Shown: positions 59,221 to 64,000 of the stretch, one piece after another
Position numbering within the stretch: the stretch's first letter is position 1
Layout of the letters: the number at the start of each line of letters is the position of its first letter
NCBI GenBank assembly: GCA_965197825.1
Contig: CBDANW010000002.1
Span: 992,001 to 1,056,000, forward strand
Source: CBDANW01 sp965197825
GTDB taxonomy: Bacteria; Acidobacteriota; Vicinamibacteria; Marinacidobacterales; DATDRI01
Reading direction: 5' to 3'
DNA length: 64,000 nucleotides
Program-made: the position numbers and the translations under genes
The notes under the pieces: model-generated
Database searches by the model: none
What the model saw: only the letters and a program-made list of their open reading frames with translations
What the model was told of the DNA's origin: nothing

Positions 59221-60609
59221 TCAGCCGTCGCAGGGATCTTCGTCGGGAATCTGAATCCGCGTGCTGATGATCGTTTGGTCGTAGCGAACGTTGGCGGGCA
59301 GCTCGGGAAGATTGGGATCCGATAGCGGTTCCGGCGACGGTGCCGGCGCAGCCGGCCCAGCTGACGAAGAATTCGCGGAAGCGATCGCCGGCTGGCTCTC
59401 ACAAATGTACTTCTTTGCCGCCGGGAGCACGCGGTTTCTACCCTGGCGTTTGGCCGCATAGAGCGCCTCGTCGGCGCGACGTAGGAGGCTCGTGCTGTCC
59501 ATGGCGTCGGCAGGATAGGTCGCTACGCCACCGCTCACGCTCACGACGCCGAGCGGCTGCTTCGCCGCAAAATCGAAATCTTGTTGAGCGATGAGCCCGC
59601 GTAGCTTCTCGGCAACGACCATCGCTTCTGGGTTTGGTGAGCCCGGCAGAATGAGCAAGAACTCCTCGCCACCGAAACGACCAAAGATGCTCTCCCCCCT
59701 AATGTTCTCCTTGACCAGGCTGGCGAGCTCCTTGAGCAGCTTGTCCCCTGCGACGTGGCCGTTAACGTCGTTGTAGTTCTTGAAGTTGTCGATGTCGAAC
59801 AAGAACACGGAGAGATTGTTCACGTTCTTTTGAGCCTGGTAAATGTGCTCGCTCAACTGAGCCAAGAGGTGGCGCTTGTTGAAGATGCGAGTTAGCCCGT
59901 CCACGTCGGCCGTATATTTCATGTGGGTGTATGTATCGGCGTTGTGAAGGGCAACCGCTCCGATTTGCGCGATGAGCCACATGGCCCTCTTGGCGTCGCT
60001 ACCCTGGTAGGGTGTGCCGGAAAGGGCGATCACCCCAAGCGTTTTCCCATCGAAGATCATCGGTGCCGCGATGTCCGGCCTGAAGCCGGGAAGGTTCTTC
60101 CCCTTGATCCGAGAACGACTGAGAGAGGTCTCGCGCTCGAAATCGTCGCGAACCATCGTCAGCTGCGTCTCGGCGACGAAACCGAGCTCGCCCTCGCCGA
60201 TGTTGATCTCCGTTCCTTCCTTCAGGGATCCGCCCTTCGGGTGGGCTGCCGCCGTGGTCAATCGAGCCGTGCGACCGGGCTCCGAATGCGCGCTGCGTCG
60301 GCGCAACAGAACCAGGGTTTGCCTGGGCTCCAGGCTGCGGATCACGACTTGCAGCAGAATGTCGGGAATGCGCCGGGAGCTGACCCGACTGTGGAGCTGC
60401 TCGGTGAGAAGCGGCAGCTCGCGGACGAAACAGCTCAGGAAGTCCTGACGCTTCAAGCCATGAAGCAGATCCGCCTTCTGCCGCATGAGCGCGTCCACCT
60501 CGGAATTCGCCGCATTCAGGTCGGCCCCGAGGGTGTTGTAACGCGTACGGGCGTAGAGCAAACCTAGAGCGAGTAGTAGCGTCGCCAGGCCGAAGATAGT
60601 GGACAGCAA
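59221..60609 (-). CDS. GAF-GGDEF diguanylate cyclase
   Basis: The 462-residue protein has an N-terminal membrane helix (TIFGLATLLLALGLLYARTR), a short coiled coil, a GAF-like sensor (about residues 75-235; DIAAPMIFDGKTLGVIALSG) and a GGDEF domain: DVDGLTRIFNKRHLLAQLSE, FLFDIDNFKNYNDVNGHVAG, and the active-site signature FGRFGGEEFLLILPG (GGEEF). It should make cyclic di-GMP. No RxxD inhibitory site is apparent in the expected place five residues before GGEEF. The C-terminal 55 residues are a proline/serine-rich tail ending PDEDPCDG. The stop is 3 bp from the intron-like sequence. Confidence 0.92.
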   Translation of the reverse strand: MLSTIFGLATLLLALGLLYARTRYNTLGADLNAANSEVDALMRQKADLLHGLKRQDFLSCFVRELPLLTEQLHSRVSSRRIPDILLQVVIRSLEPRQTLVLLRRRSAHSEPGRTARLTTAAAHPKGGSLKEGTEINIGEGELGFVAETQLTMVRDDFERETSLSRSRIKGKNLPGFRPDIAAPMIFDGKTLGVIALSGTPYQGSDAKRAMWLIAQIGAVALHNADTYTHMKYTADVDGLTRIFNKRHLLAQLSEHIYQAQKNVNNLSVFLFDIDNFKNYNDVNGHVAGDKLLKELASLVKENIRGESIFGRFGGEEFLLILPGSPNPEAMVVAEKLRGLIAQQDFDFAAKQPLGVVSVSGGVATYPADAMDSTSLLRRADEALYAAKRQGRNRVLPAAKKYICESQPAIASANSSSAGPAAPAPSPEPLSDPNLPELPANVRYDQTIISTRIQIPDEDPCDG

Positions 60610-60810
60610 AAAATGTACTTCTCCCCTTTTCTATTAGATACAAGAATGATGCCGATAACGCCCTCGGGGGTGAAATAACGCGGACGCCGACTCTGGCCAC
60701 CTAACTCTCTCTCTCTCCATTCTGATTGTACGAAAAGGGTCCGAAGCCGCAGGACGGCAGAGATAGCCCAAGTGGGGGAAAAACCCGTCTATGTGCGGGG
60801 TTAAATCATC

Positions 60811-60827
60811 GAGGGCAGGCGGCCCTC
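60811..60827 (-). terminator. Hairpin after the sulfatase-like gene
   Basis: GAGGGC (60811-60816) and GCCCTC (60822-60827) form a 6-bp stem with a 5-base loop, 8 bp beyond the sulfatase-like stop on the minus strand, followed by GATGATTTAA. Weak T-content, so a tentative terminator. Confidence 0.45.
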
Positions 60828-60834
60828 ACGTTAC

Positions 60835-62481
60835 TCAGGGCTCGGTGACGGTGCCGACGTAGCCGAGCGCCTTCAGCATCTCCAGTTGGTCGGGGTGACC
60901 GGCGACCCGCTGCCGGTGGCTCAGCCTAAAGGCCAGCTTTGGCCGGAGCATCTGGAATTCGCGGGACAGGTCGACGAGCTCCTGGGGGTGAGGAGGTGGC
61001 CCCAGCAAATCATTCTCCTCCCAGGGGTCTTCCTCGAGATGGAAGGCTCCCTTGCCCTGTTGGCGCTTCCACATCCACTTGTAAGGCCATTTGTAGCCGG
61101 CCGCCGCGGTGAGCCGGTTGTTGCCGTGATTCAAGCCGTACGCCCACCACTCTCTGCGTTCGGGACAATCCCCCCCTCCCCAACATTCGACCAGGGAATG
61201 CCCCTCCACAGCCTCTGGAATGGTCAGGCCGATGAGATCGAGCAGCGTGGGGCCGACGTCCATCATCATGACCGGCGTGGCGTCCACGACCGTTCCCGGG
61301 GGAACTCCCGGCCCTCGCATCTGCCACAAGATCCTCAGCTGATCTTCGAACGCGTACGCCGAATGTCCCAGGTAGCCGTGACGGTACAGCCCCTCGCCGT
61401 GGTCGGAAACGATGACCCATAGCGTCTGCTCTTCGATACCCACGGACTCGAGCAGGGAGCGGAGCTTGCCCACGTGCAGGTCTGCCCATTCGACTTCCTT
61501 GGGATAGTTCTCCGCGACCTCGGAGGGCGACGCTTGTTGCAACCTGCCACGGAATCCGAGCTCCAGAGCGACCGGACCGCTGCCGGTGTTGGCGAGATCG
61601 AGACTCCACGAAGGCCAGAGATCGATGTCGTCGCTGGATGAGGGAAGGCTAACGCTCGTTAGCTCACCCAGCTCTTTCTGACCGAAGAGATTCATCTTGA
61701 TACCGGTCCGGCCGACGTCGTCCGGTCTCGGCTCGCGTAGCGATGTCCAGGTCAACGTGTGCGCCCCCGGTGGGATGTCCACCGTGACATCAACATGGGC
61801 GCGCGTGGCGAGCGTCCACTCGCCAACCGGCTCGCCGTCCATGGTCAGCCGCGTATCGGGCGGGGCGTCCTTCCTGAGATAGGGTTCGTGGGGATCCGAG
61901 TAGTGCACCCAGATGAAGAACGGATCCGTGTGGTTCTCCTCGACCCATGAACGCACCGGCTCGAAAACCTCGTCCGCTCGCCGGTACCACCGCCCTTGCC
62001 GGTCGCCGAATGGATCGACATAGGTGTCGAAGCCCTGGTCGAGCTGGAACGCCCGCATTAGAACTCCCAGGGAAACGAAGGCCGCGGTGCGGTAGCCCGC
62101 CCCTTTGAACACCTCCGCGAGAGTGGTGAGTCCGGGAGGAACCTGATCTCCGTTGGCCATGACGCTGTGCTTGAGAGGTGACATCCCAGTCATGAGATCG
62201 GTGTGAGAGGGCAACGTGATCGGCACCGGCGTGTAGGCATGCTGAAAGACGACGCCGTTGCGCGCGAAATCAACGAGGTTGGGCGTGACAGTGACTTCCG
62301 GATTGTAGACTCCGGTCTCCAGAACGTGCAGGGTATCGATGGTAACGAGGACGACGTGCGGGTAGCGAGCGCGTGCACTCGCATTTCTCATCTCTTGTCC
62401 GAGACCGAGCACGACGAAGAGAGACACGACGAGGCCAAGCGCCAGCAGAGCCCAGATCCACTTGCCACCGATTTTGGTCAC
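60835..62481 (-). CDS. Sulfatase-superfamily hydrolase without a formylglycine Cys
   Basis: The 548-residue protein has an N-terminal membrane anchor (IWALLALGLVVSLFVVLGLG) and an alkaline-phosphatase-superfamily fold facing the periplasm. HVVLVTIDTLHVLETGVYNP supplies the first metal Asp; VPITLPSHTDLMTGMSPLKH aligns with the CxPSR sulfatase signature but has Thr-Leu-Pro-Ser-His, so no Cys or Ser to become formylglycine; WVIVSDHGEGLYRHGYLGHS has the second metal site. Thr as nucleophile is known in phosphoglycerol- and phosphoethanolamine-transferase relatives, so the substrate may be a phosphoester. It overlaps the phosphatase gene upstream by 4 bp (ATGA). Confidence 0.83.
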   Translation of the reverse strand: MTKIGGKWIWALLALGLVVSLFVVLGLGQEMRNASARARYPHVVLVTIDTLHVLETGVYNPEVTVTPNLVDFARNGVVFQHAYTPVPITLPSHTDLMTGMSPLKHSVMANGDQVPPGLTTLAEVFKGAGYRTAAFVSLGVLMRAFQLDQGFDTYVDPFGDRQGRWYRRADEVFEPVRSWVEENHTDPFFIWVHYSDPHEPYLRKDAPPDTRLTMDGEPVGEWTLATRAHVDVTVDIPPGAHTLTWTSLREPRPDDVGRTGIKMNLFGQKELGELTSVSLPSSSDDIDLWPSWSLDLANTGSGPVALELGFRGRLQQASPSEVAENYPKEVEWADLHVGKLRSLLESVGIEEQTLWVIVSDHGEGLYRHGYLGHSAYAFEDQLRILWQMRGPGVPPGTVVDATPVMMMDVGPTLLDLIGLTIPEAVEGHSLVECWGGGDCPERREWWAYGLNHGNNRLTAAAGYKWPYKWMWKRQQGKGAFHLEEDPWEENDLLGPPPHPQELVDLSREFQMLRPKLAFRLSHRQRVAGHPDQLEMLKALGYVGTVTEP

Positions 62482-63269
62482 GTGGAAGACACGACCGTCT
62501 CTTCAAGCAGAGTCTTTACTTGGTCGAAGAGCAACCCGTTGGTGCTGAAGGCGTCGCGGCCATGGATGGTGGGCTTGCCGTCCCAGTCGGTGAACGTTCC
62601 CCCGGCTTCTTCGAGAATTGGCGCCAACGCGGCACAGTCCCAAGGACTCATGATGGGATCGACCATGATCTCCGCTCGCCCGGTGGCCACCAGGCAGTGA
62701 CCATAACAATCACTCCAGCCTCGCTGTGCACGCGTCAAGGCTTTGATCCGGTTCCAAAAACCTTTCGTCCTCTCCTCTTCCAGAGTCGAGGTGCAAGTAT
62801 ACGAAACCAGAGCTTCCTCCAGCCGGGACACCGAAGAAACGCGGGCGGTACGACCGTTCCACCGACACCCTTCGCCTCGGGCCGCCGACACCATCTCTCG
62901 AAGCGCCGGAAAGTACGCCACCCCGACGACGACTTCTTCATCGATCTCGAGCCCCATCAACACACCGTACAGGGGCACTCCTTGGATGAAGGACTGCGTG
63001 CCATCGATGGGATCGATGATCCACCGGTGCGTGGAGTCGGTGTCCGTTTCACCGAACTCCTCCCCGATCACCGCGTGTCCCGGGAAGCGGCGGGAAATGA
63101 GCTGCCTCATGAACTTCTCGGCACCGTGATCGGCCTCCGTGACCGGGCTTTCATCCCCCTTCCATTGAACCTGGACACCTGTTTGGAAATAGGCGAGGGT
63201 GAGCTGACCAGCGTGCCAGGCGGTATCCATGGCGAAATCGAGGTACTCCCGAAGGGTTGTAGATGGCAT
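62478..63269 (-). CDS. Inositol-monophosphatase-family phosphatase (HisN-like)
   Basis: The 263-residue Mg-dependent phosphatase shows the family motifs in order: GDESPVTEADHGAEKFMRQL, AVIGEEFGETDTDS (metal Glu), HRWIIDPIDGTQSFIQGVPL (DPIDGT) and the C-terminal MVDPIMSPWDCAALAPILEE with AGG. Substrate could be inositol phosphate, histidinol phosphate or PAP. Start set at the ATG before PSTTLREYLDF, which has AAAGGA upstream; the frame is open for 52 codons further without family similarity. First gene of a two-gene operon with the sulfatase-like gene. Confidence 0.88.
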   Translation of the reverse strand: MPSTTLREYLDFAMDTAWHAGQLTLAYFQTGVQVQWKGDESPVTEADHGAEKFMRQLISRRFPGHAVIGEEFGETDTDSTHRWIIDPIDGTQSFIQGVPLYGVLMGLEIDEEVVVGVAYFPALREMVSAARGEGCRWNGRTARVSSVSRLEEALVSYTCTSTLEEERTKGFWNRIKALTRAQRGWSDCYGHCLVATGRAEIMVDPIMSPWDCAALAPILEEAGGTFTDWDGKPTIHGRDAFSTNGLLFDQVKTLLEETVVSST

Positions 63270-63440
63270 CCGGTTTCCTTTGCCCGTCGAAGCTCGCTGC
63301 CCCCCTGTCCACGGTTCAACGAGCGAAGGCCGACCGCCAAAGCATATGCTCTCACGGCGTTTTTTCCAAAGGCGACGGGATCCGGACCGGCGGACGGGTC
63401 TTTGACCGCCCTCGCAGCGGGTCATGGAGCAGCGGCCCTG

Positions 63441-63470
63441 TCCAATATTGACTAATATTGTCTAATATTG
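63441..63470. repeat. Three AATATTG repeats at exact 10-bp spacing between divergent genes
   Basis: CAATATTG, TAATATTG and TAATATTG occur at 63443, 63453 and 63463, one DNA turn apart, in an otherwise GC-rich 299-bp gap between the phosphatase (minus) and DUF2064 (plus) genes. AATATT is itself a palindrome. Possible binding array for a regulator. Nothing else is recognised in the gap. Confidence 0.45.
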
Positions 63471-63568
63471 ACGGGTATCTCGGGGGCTTTGACGGTTTTT
63501 TCGGGTCCCGCAAAGGAGTGTGAAGTGGTTCACAGCCCGGTTGGCCCGCCCTCGGTAGATTGAACACA

Positions 63569-63910
63569 ATGGCATCGGAGTCAGCCCTCATCTTCTTCAC
63601 CCTCTCTCCCAGAGCCGAGGGGCGACGGAAGTCGCTCGGCTTTCCGCGACCGGAGGAGGCTGCCCGGGTCTTCAGCGTCCTTCGAGATCACATCATCTCG
63701 ACTTGCTCTCGACTCGACGGTATCGATCTCCTGATCGCGACGCCCGATCGAACGCACCCAAGGTGGAGTCCGACCGGATCGCCGGCTATCTACCGCAACG
63801 AGGTGAGTCGTTTGGCGAGTCTCTGCGACTGGCCGTCGATGATGCGTTTTCGCTGGGTTACCAGCGGGTCGTGGTGATTGGAAACGATTCGCCAGAGATC
63901 TCCCGCGCCT
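63569..63910 (+). pseudogene. DUF2064/TIGR04282-like glycosyltransferase, frameshifted and cut by ISA
   Basis: The start ALIFFTLSPRAEGRRKSLGF is followed by AARVFSVLRDHIISTCSRLD and GIDLLIATPD. After a shift near 63785, YLPQRGESFGESLRLAVDDA and LGYQRVVVIGNDSPEISRAY follow, which carries the nucleotide-sugar/Asp motif (IGxDSPxL) of the DUF2064 group. The protein runs into ISA sequence at 63911 (YLANYLARRRV), so about half of the normal 200-230 residues is present. ATG at 63569 chosen. Confidence 0.7.
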
Positions 63911-64000
63911 ACTTGGCCAACTACCTTGCCCGTAGGCGAGTGCGTTTGCTTTCTTACTGGCTTCTTCGATTTCCTAGGCATTGGTGGCTCCTTGTCCCCC
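63911..64000 (-). mobile_element. ISA copy 6, fragment at the window edge
   Basis: ACTTGGCCAACTACCTTGCC and the following bases match the 5' end of the ISA transposase gene (MPRKSKKPVRK, start at 63981) in the same orientation as copies 1 and 3-5. The left boundary lies inside the transposase gene and is not a terminus, so the copy is truncated or rearranged here; the rest lies outside the window. Confidence 0.85.

Noticed and set aside
1..64000. Genome-wide reassignment of TAG
   Set aside because: TAG ends several well-formed genes (for example the TonB-dependent receptor and the DAACS symporter) exactly at the expected C-terminus, so TAG acts as a stop here.
1..64000. tRNA or rRNA genes
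   Set aside because: No T-loop/acceptor combination or rRNA signature was noticed on either strand; a dedicated search was not possible here.

Overview
The window looks like one contig of an uncultured Gram-negative bacterium. It is most consistent with Acidobacteriota: there is a large TonB-dependent receptor with an N-terminal carboxypeptidase-regulatory-like domain, a CadC-type winged-helix membrane regulator, an ABC-class ATPase of the GGGYHGKST type, SorAB-like sulfite dehydrogenase genes and a moderately GC-rich coding style. The phylum is an inference; no rRNA or tRNA gene is visible.

The dominant feature is insertion-sequence expansion with gene decay. Five IS types can be defined. 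'ISA' (IS256 family, 1460 bp net, ends GGGGATGTCCCG, 7-8 bp target duplications) has five copies plus a fragment at the right edge. An IS3-family element (1257/1263 bp, 3 bp duplications) has four copies, and every one sits inside an ISA copy. IS66 has one intact copy (2382 bp) and one rearranged copy. 'ISB' and 'ISC' are two further IS256-family elements with one copy each. Subtracting nested elements and duplications returns 1460, 1460, 1461 and 1460 bp for the four complete ISA copies, which confirms the boundaries. Every ISA copy that retains the site has the same in-frame TAG 47 codons before the end of a family-like C-terminus.

Layout: (1) 1-8186, a broken beta-helix gene, an Ldh2-type dehydrogenase lacking an internal segment, and a minus-strand fatty-acid operon (thioesterase, HCDH/ECH protein split by IS66) behind a multi-repeat MscS-type membrane protein. 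(2) 8187-13725, the TonB receptor, structured palindromic repeats, the CadC-like regulator and a YjbQ-like protein. (3) 13722-17710, a B12-binding radical SAM gene split by ISA plus IS3. (4) 17645-23454, a minus-strand cluster: SxtJ-like membrane protein, NodU-type carbamoyltransferase, DUF5989-like protein, sulfite-oxidase-like protein, GtrB-like glycosyltransferase and a helical-repeat protein. (5) 23704-26657, a protease remnant fused to a sigma-54 activator, then a vapBC-type toxin-antitoxin pair with a visible operator. (6) 26668-34077, nitrogen assimilation (amtB-glnK-glnA operon, TorF-like porin, NrtS-like protein) with a DAACS symporter. (7) 34304-51657, a polysaccharide-export locus (outer-membrane barrel, Wza-like, Wzz-like) broken by ISC, ISA and IS66, followed by the nested IS island. 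(8) 51826-63910, a truncated lytic transglycosylase, SorAB, a UMF1 transporter, a frameshifted ABC-ATPase, an amidohydrolase cut by repeats and a group II intron remnant, a GGDEF protein, a sulfatase-like protein with an inositol-phosphatase, and a DUF2064 gene cut by ISA.

Many genes carry single-base frameshifts or single nonsense codons on top of IS damage. Some lie in homopolymers (for example a seven-T run near 37605), so real pseudogenisation and assembly indel error cannot be separated from the sequence alone. The nitrogen operon, carbamoyltransferase, UMF1 transporter, DAACS transporter, sulfatase and vapBC are intact.
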